Assembly (NCBI RefSeq): GCF_000770675.1
Contig: NZ_AVBG01000021.1
Coordinates: 1-45,689 of the forward strand
Length of the DNA: 45,689 nt
Direction: 5' to 3'
From: Pontibacillus chungwhensis BH030062
GTDB taxonomy: Bacteria; Bacillota; Bacilli; Bacillales; BH030062
The position numbers and the translations under genes were made by a program. Position 1 is the stretch's first letter. Each line of letters opens with the position of its first letter. The notes below the pieces were generated by a model that saw only the letters and a program-made list of their open reading frames with translations, searched no databases and had not been told where the DNA came from. Below, in pieces: positions 1 through 7,349 of this stretch.

Positions 1-39
1 GACGTTACATGTTGTTTCGTTCAGTTTTCAAAGATCAAA
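1..39 (-). promoter_or_regulatory. rRNA operon leader with boxA-like antitermination site; 16S lies beyond the left edge
   Basis: Read on the minus strand, 39 to 23 gives TTTGATCTTTGAAAACT. This closely matches the boxA-type sequence that precedes 16S rRNA in Bacillus rRNA operons. Two promoters lie just upstream on the same strand. In B. subtilis ygxA is followed directly by rrnD in the same orientation, so the context agrees. No mature rRNA sequence is inside the window. Confidence 0.75.
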
Positions 40-79
40 TGTTTCTTTTGTTTGCCTGCTGTTTAACAGCGACTTAATC

Positions 80-109
80 ATCTTAACATTTCGTTGTTTT
101 GTTTGTCAA
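80..109 (-). promoter_or_regulatory. rRNA operon promoter P2
   Basis: Minus strand: -35 TTGACA (104-109), 18-nt spacer, -10 TAAGAT (80-85) preceded by TGt, an extended -10. It sits between P1 and the boxA-like leader, the usual tandem-promoter layout of Bacillus rRNA operons. Confidence 0.7.
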
Positions 110-186
110 CAATGTTTTTTTGATTTTTTTCGATGCCGTTTTGTTGGCTGTCCGAAAATGTGTGTGCCGTTTCAGCGACAAGTAAT

Positions 187-215
187 ACTATATCACCTTG
201 AGAAAACATCGTCAA
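187..215 (-). promoter_or_regulatory. rRNA operon promoter P1
   Basis: Minus strand: -35 TTGACG (210-215), exactly 17 nt, -10 TATAGT (187-192). Near-consensus sigma-A promoter directed toward the left edge, just downstream of the ygxA terminator. Confidence 0.8.
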
Positions 216-295
216 TAACTTTTGTTAATTTCTTTTGATATTTTCTCGAAGCTTGTCGGGCTCTCTTAAAGCCGCTTAACTATAATAAAAGAAAA

Positions 296-337
296 AAGCC
301 TCCTACGCAACCCTTTTTTAAGAATTGTTGGAGGCTT
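296..337 (-). terminator. ygxA terminator
   Basis: Inverted repeat AAGCCTCC (296-303) / GGAGGCTT (330-337). The minus-strand transcript ends GGAGGCTTTTTTC, so it separates ygxA from the rRNA promoters. Confidence 0.8.
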
Positions 338-345
338 GTTTAATT

Positions 346-1221
346 TTAGTCATTCCTTCTTAACCGATACGTTCTGTGATATAAGTTCTTGCCTTTTGTT
401 TCGATTTGAACAGCTTCAATAATTTCCTTATCAACTAGGTAATCTAAAAGTGCTCCAAGATCAAGCGCGTATGGTTGAATATCTGGATGAACCATCAACT
501 CCCCATATGCCCAAGGCTCTTCTTTACTGCCCATTACTTCTATTAAATGTTTTGCACAATTAATCGTTCTTGAATTAATTGCAAACTCAGTAGCTAAAAG
601 CATAAGCTGAACTCGTTTATCTAGCGTTTCATTACTTTTACTCAATTCTTGATGGAGCTTGTAAACTTCTGGCTCTATTCTTTTCACTTGGTTCCATACT
701 GTCACTTCTGGGTGGAAGCCTTTTTCTATAACAGAGAGACGAGCTAAGTAATGTAATGAATGAATCATTTTACTAAAAGCATCCATGTATTGTTCCGTTT
801 CATATAGATCTTTACATTCTCCATACGTTCGAATGAGCTTAGCGAATTCGATTGCCTTTTTCAAATCACGCTTTTCCTGCGGGAAGTTACGTAAGTTTTC
901 TTTTAAAGAAGTTACATACTCGTTTCGATCGAATACAACACGACCCTCTATTACCCACTCTACAGCTCTGCGGAATGAGCTCGTATCGATCCAATTGGTA
1001 AGTTGGTCCTCATCCACAATGTGCATGGCGGCATTTTTGTTCTCAAATTCATAATGTTTAACGTACCAAGGCTGAGTAGCTCCTCGTACAATAATTAATA
1101 AAATAACATCAAAGTTATCTGTTACAGGGCTAATGGGCTTTTTCTTTTCTATAATCAAAATTCCTAATGTGTTTTTCTGACTAGCGCGTTCTTGGTAGAT
1201 CGGACGTAACACATCTTCCAT
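346..1221 (-). CDS. ygxA: YgxA, nucleotidyltransferase-like protein
   Basis: The 291-aa protein starts [14 protein letters not shown] and closely matches my memory of B. subtilis YgxA in length and N-terminus. The family is described as nucleotidyltransferase-like; its substrate is unknown. The frame stays open to a TTG at 1236, but the ATG at 1219-1221 has the ribosome-binding site GGGGGAAAG at proper distance, so I use that start. The protein is soluble, with no signal or membrane segment. It is divergent from ygzB, and the rRNA operon follows in the same direction after a terminator. Confidence 0.85.
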   Translation of the reverse strand: MEDVLRPIYQERASQKNTLGILIIEKKKPISPVTDNFDVILLIIVRGATQPWYVKHYEFENKNAAMHIVDEDQLTNWIDTSSFRRAVEWVIEGRVVFDRNEYVTSLKENLRNFPQEKRDLKKAIEFAKLIRTYGECKDLYETEQYMDAFSKMIHSLHYLARLSVIEKGFHPEVTVWNQVKRIEPEVYKLHQELSKSNETLDKRVQLMLLATEFAINSRTINCAKHLIEVMGSKEEPWAYGELMVHPDIQPYALDLGALLDYLVDKEIIEAVQIETKGKNLYHRTYRLRRND

Positions 1222-1311
1222 ACTACTTTCCCCCAAATACTAAGATAGTGATTAATTTCGACACATTCACAGAAAATCCTTTTTTCGACGACGCTTTCTC
1301 TCCTAGAAATA

Positions 1312-1320
1312 TGCTATACT
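1312..1320 (+). promoter_or_regulatory. Probable extended -10 promoter of ygzB
   Basis: TGcTATACT (1312-1320) is an extended -10 with no good -35. It lies 30 nt upstream of the ygzB start and 17 nt ahead of its ribosome-binding site. Confidence 0.4.
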
Positions 1321-1349
1321 ACCAATTGAAAATGTTAGGAGGGAAAAGG

Positions 1350-1724
1350 TTGGGCGTTAAGTACTCGAACAAAATAAACAAGATACGCACGTTTGCGCTA
1401 AGTTTAGTATTTATCGGTTTTGGCATCATGTATGTTGGCCTCTTATTTAAAGATAAAATGTGGCTAATGAGTATCTTTATGATCCTTGGGCTTCTTTCAG
1501 TCACCCTGAGCACAGTTGTGTACTTTTGGATCGGGATGTTATCCACCAAAACAATAAAAGTTGTCTGCCCTAATTGCGGCAAGCCAACAAAACTATTAGG
1601 ACGCGTTGACGCGTGCATGCACTGTAATGAGCCCTTAACTTTAGATAAAGATCTTGAAGGAAAAGAATTCGATGAACGGTACAATTCTAAAAGATATCAA
1701 AAAAATACAGAAAATCAAAAGTAA
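1350..1724 (+). CDS. ygzB: YgzB-like membrane protein with zinc-ribbon C-terminus
   Basis: 124 aa. I choose the TTG start at 1350 because AGGAGGG (1337-1343) lies 6 nt upstream and the product then begins [17 protein letters not shown], as in YgzB. Two membrane segments lie at about residues 15-35 and 40-65. They are followed by a soluble tail with CPNCGK and CMHC, a four-cysteine pair typical of a zinc ribbon. The function of the family is unknown. It is convergent with perR, as in B. subtilis. Confidence 0.85.
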   Translation: MGVKYSNKINKIRTFALSLVFIGFGIMYVGLLFKDKMWLMSIFMILGLLSVTLSTVVYFWIGMLSTKTIKVVCPNCGKPTKLLGRVDACMHCNEPLTLDKDLEGKEFDERYNSKRYQKNTENQK

Positions 1725-1739
1725 ATTCACAGTTAATTG

Positions 1740-1777
1740 AAAAGACCTTGCAGAGTATACACTCTTCAAGGTCTTTT
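1740..1777 (+). terminator. ygzB terminator
   Basis: AAAAGACCTTG (1740-1750) pairs with CAAGGTCTTTT (1767-1777). The hairpin directly follows the ygzB stop and carries a short T run. Confidence 0.7.
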
Positions 1778-1793
1778 GCATATCCATAAAAAA

Positions 1794-1819
1794 TGAGAGT
1801 TCTTTAAAAAGAACTCTCA
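1794..1819 (-). terminator. perR terminator
   Basis: Near-perfect hairpin TGAGAGTTCTTT/AAAGAACTCTCA, followed on the minus strand by ATTTTTT, 3 nt after the perR stop. Confidence 0.85.
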
Positions 1820-1821
1820 CC

Positions 1822-2253
1822 TTAGTGCTTTGATTTACACTCTTCACAAATTCCGTACACTTCCATTCGGTGGTTACTAACATCAAATCCTGTAACCTGC
1901 TCCGCTAGCGATTCTACCTCATCAAGTGATGGGTAATGGAAATCGACGATCTTTCCACAATTATTGCAAATCGCATGGTAGTGCTCTGAGGTGTTACAAT
2001 CAAATCGGCTTGATGAATCGCCATAAGTCAATTCACGAACCAATCCAATTTCACGGAATACACGAAGATTGTTGTATACCGTAGCAACGCTCATATTTGG
2101 AAATTTGTTTTCTAATGCTTTATAAATGTCATCTGCGGTTGGATGAGACATGGAATCAATGAGAAACTCAAGCACCGCATGACGTTGGGGTGTAATACGG
2201 ACGCCAGAATCTTTTAATGTGTCCAAAGCCTCACGAAGTCGATGATCAGACAC
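1822..2253 (-). CDS. perR: PerR, peroxide-sensing Fur-family repressor
   Basis: 143 aa from the GTG at 2253. Earlier GTG (2274) and ATG (2259) codons are in frame, but AGGTG lies 7 nt before this GTG and the numbering then matches B. subtilis PerR exactly. Sensing ligands are H37, D85, H91, H93 and D104; the structural zinc cysteines are C96, C99, C136 and C139. All are present. The family represses peroxide-defence genes and is inactivated by iron-catalysed oxidation of the sensing histidines. A PerR-box-like site overlaps its own start region, indicating autoregulation. bcp, a likely functional partner, lies nearby. Confidence 0.95.
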   Translation of the reverse strand: MSDHRLREALDTLKDSGVRITPQRHAVLEFLIDSMSHPTADDIYKALENKFPNMSVATVYNNLRVFREIGLVRELTYGDSSSRFDCNTSEHYHAICNNCGKIVDFHYPSLDEVESLAEQVTGFDVSNHRMEVYGICEECKSKH

Positions 2254-2302
2254 CGTCATGCACCTCGCTTTCACATATTTTCATATAAACAATATTATTA
2301 CA

Positions 2303-2349
2303 TTAAAATCTTTATAAATAGTGTATACCCTTGTGACTCTTTTTGTCAA
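2303..2349 (-). promoter_or_regulatory. perR promoter with PerR box
   Basis: Minus strand: -35 TTGACA (2344-2349), 16 nt, -10 TATACA (2322-2327). Just downstream, 2303-2317 reads TTATAAAGATTTTAA, matching 12 of 14 defined positions of the PerR box TTATAATnATTATAA. The box covers the expected transcription start. Confidence 0.7.
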
Positions 2350-2384
2350 CGTAACTCGCTTGATACCAAGGCTATTTACATATA

Positions 2385-2942
2385 TTACACATCAGCTCGT
2401 AGGGGCATTTCTTTACCACCTGTCATCTTATTAACAAATCGAGCTGCTACGAATAAGAAATCAGATAATCGATTTAAATATGTCAGAACAAGTGGGTTAT
2501 TTAACTCATCTTTCACGACTACGGCACTACGTTCTGCTCTCCTTACAATGGTACGGGCAGTGTGTAAAGCAGCAGAGGCTTCATGACCTGATGGGAGAAT
2601 AAAGTTCTGAAGAGCTTCTAGTTCTTGATCCCAACTGTCGATTTGCTTTTCTAGCTCGTCAATATGCCCTTGAGTGAGTTGCCACTTCACTTCTTTCCCT
2701 TGAGGGGTCGCAAGTTCAGCACCTACATGGAAGAGAATGGTTTGCACACGTTGCATCGTGTCACAGAAGGCTTGTTTTTCCGGCCAGTCTTCTCTTCTTA
2801 AATAACTTAATGATAACCCAATCATGGAGTTGGCCTCATCACAAGTACCATAAGCATCGACTCGTGCATCACTTTTCGGCACCCGGTCCCCGTAAATAAG
2901 CGATGTATCACCTTTGTCACCAGATCGTGTATAAATCTTCAT
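2385..2942 (-). CDS. PduO-type cob(I)yrinic acid a,c-diamide/cobalamin adenosyltransferase
   Basis: 185 aa. It begins MKIYTRSGDKGDTSLIYG, the ATP-binding N-terminal signature of PduO-type ATP:cob(I)alamin adenosyltransferases. The helical motif RTIVRRAERSAV and the tail LSDFLFVAARF are also typical. The reaction transfers the adenosyl group of ATP to Co(I) corrinoid to form adenosylcobalamin. The ribosome-binding site AAGGGG lies inside the end of the upstream dehydrogenase gene and the two ORFs are 2 nt apart, so they are co-transcribed. No other cobalamin gene or B12-dependent enzyme is visible nearby. Confidence 0.9.
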   Translation of the reverse strand: MKIYTRSGDKGDTSLIYGDRVPKSDARVDAYGTCDEANSMIGLSLSYLRREDWPEKQAFCDTMQRVQTILFHVGAELATPQGKEVKWQLTQGHIDELEKQIDSWDQELEALQNFILPSGHEASAALHTARTIVRRAERSAVVVKDELNNPLVLTYLNRLSDFLFVAARFVNKMTGGKEMPLRADV

Positions 2943-2944
2943 TA

Positions 2945-3895
2945 TTAATACCCCTTTCTTGGATCAATTTGATTCACAAATACTTCCCCACCAGCTTGGA
3001 AAGTACGTAGGTTTTCTTCAAAGATTGACATAGCCCTTGGTTGATAATGAGGAGACATCCCTGAAGAATGAGGTGTTACGGTCACATTCCCCATCTCCCA
3101 GAATGGGTGAGCAGCAGGTAAAGGCTCTACTTCAAATACATCTAATATTGCATGGTGAATTAACTTTTCTTCCATTACATGCAGTAAAGTATCCCCATCC
3201 ACTACATCACCTCGGCCCATATTAAGAAAGACCGCTTCGTCTTTCATTATTTCAAAGTGCTTTCTCTTAAGAAAGTTCTTAGTTTCTTCTGTACTAGGAA
3301 GCACTGAAACGACAAAGTCAGCTTCTGGCAGATGCGCCTCTAGTTCATCTTTCGTATATACATTATCAAAGTGTTCCTTAGCCCTGCCACTATTCGATAT
3401 ACCGATTGTGTACATTCTAAACGCCTGAGCAAGACGAGCGACTTCCTGACCTATCGCCCCTGTCCCTGCGATGAGCATCGTCTTGCCTGTAATTTCAACA
3501 GGCTTCACGTTACGGTCCCATTCGTGGGCCTTTTCGTTTTCTAGCAATAAACGAGTATTCCTTGCTGTTTGGAGAAGCATTGCTATTGCATACTCTGCCA
3601 TTGGGACTTTGTGGATTCCCTTCGAATTAGTAACGAGGATCCCTCTTTCTTCTATCTTCTTAAATGGCATTTTCTCTAACCCTGCCGACAAAACCATAAT
3701 CCACTTCAATCGGGCAGCTTCCCCCACGAGTTCTTCCGTCAGATCTTCCCCATATGTAAGTAATACATCCGCTTCCGACAAAAAAGAAGCAGCTTCCCCC
3801 ATCGACTCTGTAAACTGAAACGTAACTGAAGGATAGGCCTCCACTAAACGTTCCCTTAAATCCCTCCTGATCTTACATGACGATAAAATAAACAA
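2945..3895 (-). CDS. D-isomer-specific 2-hydroxyacid dehydrogenase family protein
   Basis: 316 aa. The TTG start at 3895 is supported by AGGGAGGG 6 nt upstream. The NAD-binding Rossmann domain carries GTGAIG (about residues 144-149). Late motifs RGDVVDG, DVFEVEPLP and TPHSSG supply the Arg, Glu and His expected of the catalytic triad. The family reduces 2-keto acids to D-2-hydroxy acids with NAD(P)H; the substrate cannot be told here. It is the first gene of a two-gene operon with the adenosyltransferase. Confidence 0.85.
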   Translation of the reverse strand: MFILSSCKIRRDLRERLVEAYPSVTFQFTESMGEAASFLSEADVLLTYGEDLTEELVGEAARLKWIMVLSAGLEKMPFKKIEERGILVTNSKGIHKVPMAEYAIAMLLQTARNTRLLLENEKAHEWDRNVKPVEITGKTMLIAGTGAIGQEVARLAQAFRMYTIGISNSGRAKEHFDNVYTKDELEAHLPEADFVVSVLPSTEETKNFLKRKHFEIMKDEAVFLNMGRGDVVDGDTLLHVMEEKLIHHAILDVFEVEPLPAAHPFWEMGNVTVTPHSSGMSPHYQPRAMSIFEENLRTFQAGGEVFVNQIDPRKGY

Positions 3896-4003
3896 ACGAT
3901 TCCCTCCCTATCTATAACTCCTACTATCTATACTATAACCTATTCCAAAAAAATCATAGAAATCAATGCTCCACAACATTTTCGTACACTAGCGCAATAA
4001 AAC

Positions 4004-4051
4004 GTGCCAGACACCCTGCAGCCCTGCACAGCAGTAAAGGGTGTCTGGCAC
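4004..4051. repeat. Dispersed palindromic repeat, complete copy
   Basis: GTGCCAGACACCCT (4004-4017) and its exact reverse complement (4038-4051) flank a 20-nt loop. The same arm recurs at 7226, 7263 and 22030, and variants occur at 6134 and 36436. It is intergenic, and there is no T tract. Confidence 0.85.
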
Positions 4052-4086
4052 CCTGGGCTGCGTTAAAGTGCTAGAGACATAAAAGG

Positions 4087-4109
4087 AAGCGCGGATGAAA
4101 TCCGCGCTT
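4087..4109. repeat. Perfect inverted repeat of unknown role
   Basis: AAGCGCGGAT/ATCCGCGCTT with a 3-nt loop. Stable hairpin without a T run on either strand. It could be a weak terminator remnant or a protein-binding site. The rest of 3896-4236 shows no gene I can support. Confidence 0.5.
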
Positions 4110-4236
4110 AACATGTTGCTCTATATAATAAGGGGAGGTTGGTTTCTTAATGTACTATACGCTGATCTTTATCAATTGGTATGGACCTTCACCCAGCGTT
4201 TTGAAAATAGGCTAATACTTATTTTCCATTTTTAAG

Positions 4237-4266
4237 TTGATTTTCAATATAAAACATGAGTATAAT
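4237..4266 (+). promoter_or_regulatory. Promoter of the ABC-F leader transcript
   Basis: -35 TTGATT (4237-4242), 18 nt, consensus -10 TATAAT (4261-4266). Expected start is near 4273, giving a leader of about 238 nt before the ABC-F start codon. Confidence 0.75.
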
Positions 4267-4272
4267 AATAGT

Positions 4273-4510
4273 AATATTATGGAAAGGGTGAACGTTAGCG
4301 CAATGAAGTACTAATCCTAGTTTGAGAGGCGAATTCAATAGCACATTTTATTGGAAACGACTCGTTCCAGACAGGATAGGTATGTCTTCTTACAGGCCAA
4401 TTGCGCAAACGCACACTTTTCACCTAGAACGGTAAGATTTATTTGGTGTGCCATAAGCCCAAGTACGTCTACATACCTTCCTCTCTGGAGCGTCCAGGGA
4501 GGTTTTTTTT
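4273..4510 (+). promoter_or_regulatory. Attenuator leader of the ABC-F gene (terminator/antiterminator with upstream ORF)
   Basis: The terminator is 4480-4502, a 9-pair stem with AGCGT loop followed by eight T; it ends one base before the ATG. Its 3' arm contains AGGGAGG, the gene's ribosome-binding site. The competing antiterminator pairs 4363-4385 with 4471-4492: 21 pairs, one C/C mismatch and one bulged T. An anti-antiterminator is possible between 4309-4318 and 4373-4382, across the stop codon of a 11-codon ORF (4279-4314, MERVNVSAMKY). A long-range stem pairs 4287-4304 with 4400-4424. A second ORF of 17 codons (4382-4435) has AGGA ahead of it. This is the design of ribosome-mediated attenuation known for resistance ABC-F genes. 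Confidence 0.75.
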
Positions 4511-6103
4511 ATGAGATTATTACACGCTAACCATATTCATTATTCAATAGCAGACCGCACTCTGCTTCGCATCAACGAACTTTCCATATATAAAGGAGAC
4601 CGCATTGGGTTAATCGGGAGAAACGGCCAAGGGAAGACACTTTTACTACACTATTTGCTAGGGAAAACCGAAGCAACTACGAGAGTAAAGTTATCTGGTG
4701 AAATTGCTATATTTGATCAGTTAGACCTTGATCAAGAAGATTTGAGCTGGGATCAATTAAGTGGCGGAGAGAAAACACTTCAGAAATTAGAGGAGTTGTT
4801 TCAGAAGGAGGCTGATCTTCTTTTCTTGGATGAGCCGACCAACAACTTGGATTGGCAACATATTGAAAAGCTTGAGCACAGGCTTTTGTCATGCAAGAGC
4901 TCCTACGTCATTGTTTCGCATGACCGAAAGCTCCTTAATCGGGTTTGTTCGACCATTTGGGAACTTGATGAAGGCGAGATATCTATATACAAAGGAAATT
5001 TCAGCACTTATGAAAAGGCTAAAAAGGTCGAAATCAATCAGCAACAAGAAGCTTATGAGAAGTATACAGAAGAAAAAAAGCGCCTTACAAAGCGAATTCA
5101 ACAAAAAGAACAACAGTCAAAAGGAATGAATAAGCCTCCTTCACGGATGGGAAATTCTGAATGGCAGCTCCACAAAGGAAAAGCCAAAGGGCAACAACAA
5201 AAAATCCAGCGCGTTACAAAAGTAATGCAAGAACGCCTGGAGCGGTTAGAACATGTAGAGAAGCCGTTTGAATGGGCTGACTTAAAAATGACAACTCATT
5301 CAATGGAGCCCATAAGCAACAAATTTGTCTTATCTGCACAAAAATTATCAGCCAGTACAGCTTCCACTCTTTTATACCGAATAGATCGACTATCGTTAAA
5401 AACGGGTTCAAAAACAGCCCTTATAGGCTCTAATGGTAGCGGAAAGACCACGTTGCTTAAACAATTAATGGCTGTCACAGATTCCGTAACCATGTCTAAG
5501 CAAGCACGTATTGGATATTTTGCTCAAGTGATTGAGGAGCTTCCGCAAGAGCAAACCATTCTTCAATATGTGAAACAAGATAGCCCATTACCCGAGTACA
5601 TCATCCGAACGATTCTTGGACGCCTTCGCTTTCTGAGGGAAGATGTAAATAAACCCATCCGTGTTCTTAGCGGAGGGGAACGAGCTAAAACGGCTATTGC
5701 CAAATTGTTGAGCGGTCAGTTTAATGTTCTCATCCTTGACGAACCGACCAACCACCTTGATATTGAAGCTATTACAGCATTAGAGCAATTGATCAACGAT
5801 TTTCCCGGTACAGTACTTTACGTAAGCCATGATCGACGCTTCGTAGAACAAACAGCCACCAACTTGTGGTTACTACAGAACCATACCATAAACGTTTTTG
5901 AGGGCACCTATAATCAATGGACAGAAAGAAACTCCAGAGCGACTGCAACTGAAGAAGAACAATACGATCTTATGAAACTTGAAACAAAGTTATCCGAAAT
6001 TATAAGCCGACTCAGTACACCAGACACCAGAGAGGACAAAGACGAACTTGAACAAGAGTATCAGAACACATTACGCAAAATACAATACATCAAACAAAAT
6101 TAG
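4511..6103 (+). CDS. ABC-F ATPase, probable antibiotic-resistance/ribosome-protection type
   Basis: 530 aa with two ATP-binding cassettes and no membrane segment. ABC1: Walker A GRNGQGKT (36-43), signature LSGGE (83-87), LLFLDEPTNN, SHDRK. ABC2: GSNGSGKTT, LSGGERAK, LILDEPTNHLD, SHDRR. The charged linker of about 100 residues includes PSRMGNSEWQLHKGKA, resembling Vga/VmlR-type linkers. The short first cassette also fits that subgroup. These proteins bind the ribosomal E site and displace lincosamide, streptogramin A or pleuromutilin drugs. The drug specificity cannot be read from sequence, and a housekeeping ABC-F role is possible. Regulation by the leader attenuator supports an antibiotic-inducible role. 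Confidence 0.85.
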   Translation: MRLLHANHIHYSIADRTLLRINELSIYKGDRIGLIGRNGQGKTLLLHYLLGKTEATTRVKLSGEIAIFDQLDLDQEDLSWDQLSGGEKTLQKLEELFQKEADLLFLDEPTNNLDWQHIEKLEHRLLSCKSSYVIVSHDRKLLNRVCSTIWELDEGEISIYKGNFSTYEKAKKVEINQQQEAYEKYTEEKKRLTKRIQQKEQQSKGMNKPPSRMGNSEWQLHKGKAKGQQQKIQRVTKVMQERLERLEHVEKPFEWADLKMTTHSMEPISNKFVLSAQKLSASTASTLLYRIDRLSLKTGSKTALIGSNGSGKTTLLKQLMAVTDSVTMSKQARIGYFAQVIEELPQEQTILQYVKQDSPLPEYIIRTILGRLRFLREDVNKPIRVLSGGERAKTAIAKLLSGQFNVLILDEPTNHLDIEAITALEQLINDFPGTVLYVSHDRRFVEQTATNLWLLQNHTINVFEGTYNQWTERNSRATATEEEQYDLMKLETKLSEIISRLSTPDTREDKDELEQEYQNTLRKIQYIKQN

Positions 6104-6133
6104 GTCACAGTGACACACTAACGCATGAAAGTG

Positions 6134-6147
6134 TGCCAGGCACCCTT
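6134..6147. repeat. Dispersed repeat, single variant arm
   Basis: GTGCCAGGCACCCT, one base different from the arm at 4004. It lies between the ABC-F stop and the shared terminator. Confidence 0.6.
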
Positions 6148-6170
6148 CATTACAGTAAAGTAATTATCAC

Positions 6171-6201
6171 AAAAAAACCCTCCTTGATGGAGGGTTTTTT
6201 T
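6171..6201. terminator. Bidirectional terminator between ABC-F gene and bcp
   Basis: A7-ACCCTCC-loop-GGAGGGT-T7 is symmetric and serves both convergent genes. It overlaps the bcp stop codon. Confidence 0.9.
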
Positions 6202-6670
6202 AGTTTAGGTTTTCTCTTATATATTGTAGGGCTTCTTCAACATGCCCCTTAACGCGCACTTTACGCCATTCGTTCACTAAGTTACCTTCCTTATCAACAA
6301 CAAAGGTCGAGCGTTCAATCCCCATGTACTCTTTACCGAAATTCTTCTTTAACTTCCATACCCCATATTCTTCAGCGACAGCATGCTCCTCGTCTGCTAA
6401 TAATAAAAAAGGAAGTTCATGTTTATCGATAAACTTCTGATGGCGGTCAACAGGATCTGGGCTAACACCAAGAATAACAGCATCTAAGTCTTTGAAGCTC
6501 TCATGATGATCGCGGAAGTCACAAGCTTCAGTTGTACACCCTGGCGTCATATCTTTTGGATAAAAATACAACACGACATTTTTTCCTTTATAATCAGAAA
6601 GCTTTACCTTTTCCCCATTGTTAGCTGGCAATTCAAAATCTGGAGCTGGTTTACCAATTTCCATAGTCAT
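6200..6670 (-). CDS. bcp: Bcp/PrxQ-type thiol peroxidase
   Basis: 156 aa thioredoxin-fold peroxiredoxin. Motif DMTPGCTTEACDFR gives the peroxidatic Cys45 and resolving Cys50, the CX4C pair of Bcp/PrxQ enzymes. It reduces H2O2 and organic hydroperoxides using thioredoxin. AGGAGGG lies 6 nt before the ATG. It corresponds to B. subtilis ygaF near perR. A K+ channel gene lies 53 bp upstream on the same strand. Bases 6679-6686 and 6713-6720 form an 8-bp inverted repeat that would pair with the ribosome-binding site. Confidence 0.92.
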   Translation of the reverse strand: MTMEIGKPAPDFELPANNGEKVKLSDYKGKNVVLYFYPKDMTPGCTTEACDFRDHHESFKDLDAVILGVSPDPVDRHQKFIDKHELPFLLLADEEHAVAEEYGVWKLKKNFGKEYMGIERSTFVVDKEGNLVNEWRKVRVKGHVEEALQYIRENLN

Positions 6671-6723
6671 TCCTATCCCTCCTGAACATAATCTACTTTA
6701 AGGGTAACCAAATTCAGGAGAAC

Positions 6724-7140
6724 TTACAACTTATCTGATGGATCATCCTGGTGATGATGCATATATTGAACAACAAAAGCAGCCGGCACGATATAACCAA
6801 TCATTGCCTCAATTAAAGCAATCGCCTTTCCTAATCCTATCGGAGTAATATCACCGTACCCTACCGTCATGAGGGTTACCCCGCTAAAATATACAGAATG
6901 AGCAAAACGGTCAAGCAATGAATCTTGTTGCAGGAGCTCATCTTGCAATATAACCAGACCTTCAGAAGCCAGAATAAAATAGATCAAACCAAACCCTATC
7001 ATAACGATTCCATAAACCGTAATAAGCGTATAAAAGTGATGAAAGGAAAATAACTGACGAACTTCTTGATCACGCCGAAAAAAACCTGCCAGACTCCCAC
7101 ACACGCTCAACACAACGAGACTCAACAACACCCAAACCAT
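6724..7140 (-). CDS. Two-pore-helix ion channel, probable K+ channel
   Basis: 138 aa with hydrophobic segments at about 1-20, 38-60 and 105-125. The pore motif TLMTVGYGDITP holds the K+ selectivity filter TVGYGD. No ligand-binding RCK domain follows, so it is a bare pore subunit, likely tetrameric in the cytoplasmic membrane. The ribosome-binding site GGGGGAG is 9 nt upstream. It precedes bcp on the same strand and may be co-transcribed. Confidence 0.88.
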   Translation of the reverse strand: MVWVLLSLVVLSVCGSLAGFFRRDQEVRQLFSFHHFYTLITVYGIVMIGFGLIYFILASEGLVILQDELLQQDSLLDRFAHSVYFSGVTLMTVGYGDITPIGLGKAIALIEAMIGYIVPAAFVVQYMHHHQDDPSDKL

Positions 7141-7225
7141 ATCCCATCACTCCCCCAAACCTCCACCTATCACTATCATATAAACAAGCCCTACCGAATA
7201 TGAATTCCCTTCACCATATTAAAGC

Positions 7226-7276
7226 GTGCCAGACACCCTCTAGCTCTGCACAGCACAAAAGCGTGCCAGACACCCT
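7226..7276. repeat. Two direct copies of the GTGCCAGACACCC arm
   Basis: GTGCCAGACACCCT at 7226-7239 and again at 7263-7276, in the same orientation and 37 bp apart. Unlike the copy at 4004, they are direct rather than inverted. Confidence 0.8.
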
Positions 7277-7349
7277 TCTCTTCTGCAAAGCATTAAAGGG
7301 ACGGTGTATGTTAAAATGGGGTTGAGTATTTTTTATGGAGGTTTTCTTG

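Noticed and set aside
4150-4215. 21-codon ORF MYYTLIFINWYGPSPSVLKIG as ABC-F leader peptide
   Set aside because: It has AGGGGAGG 11 nt upstream but lies before the best promoter (4237-4266), so it would not be on the leader transcript.
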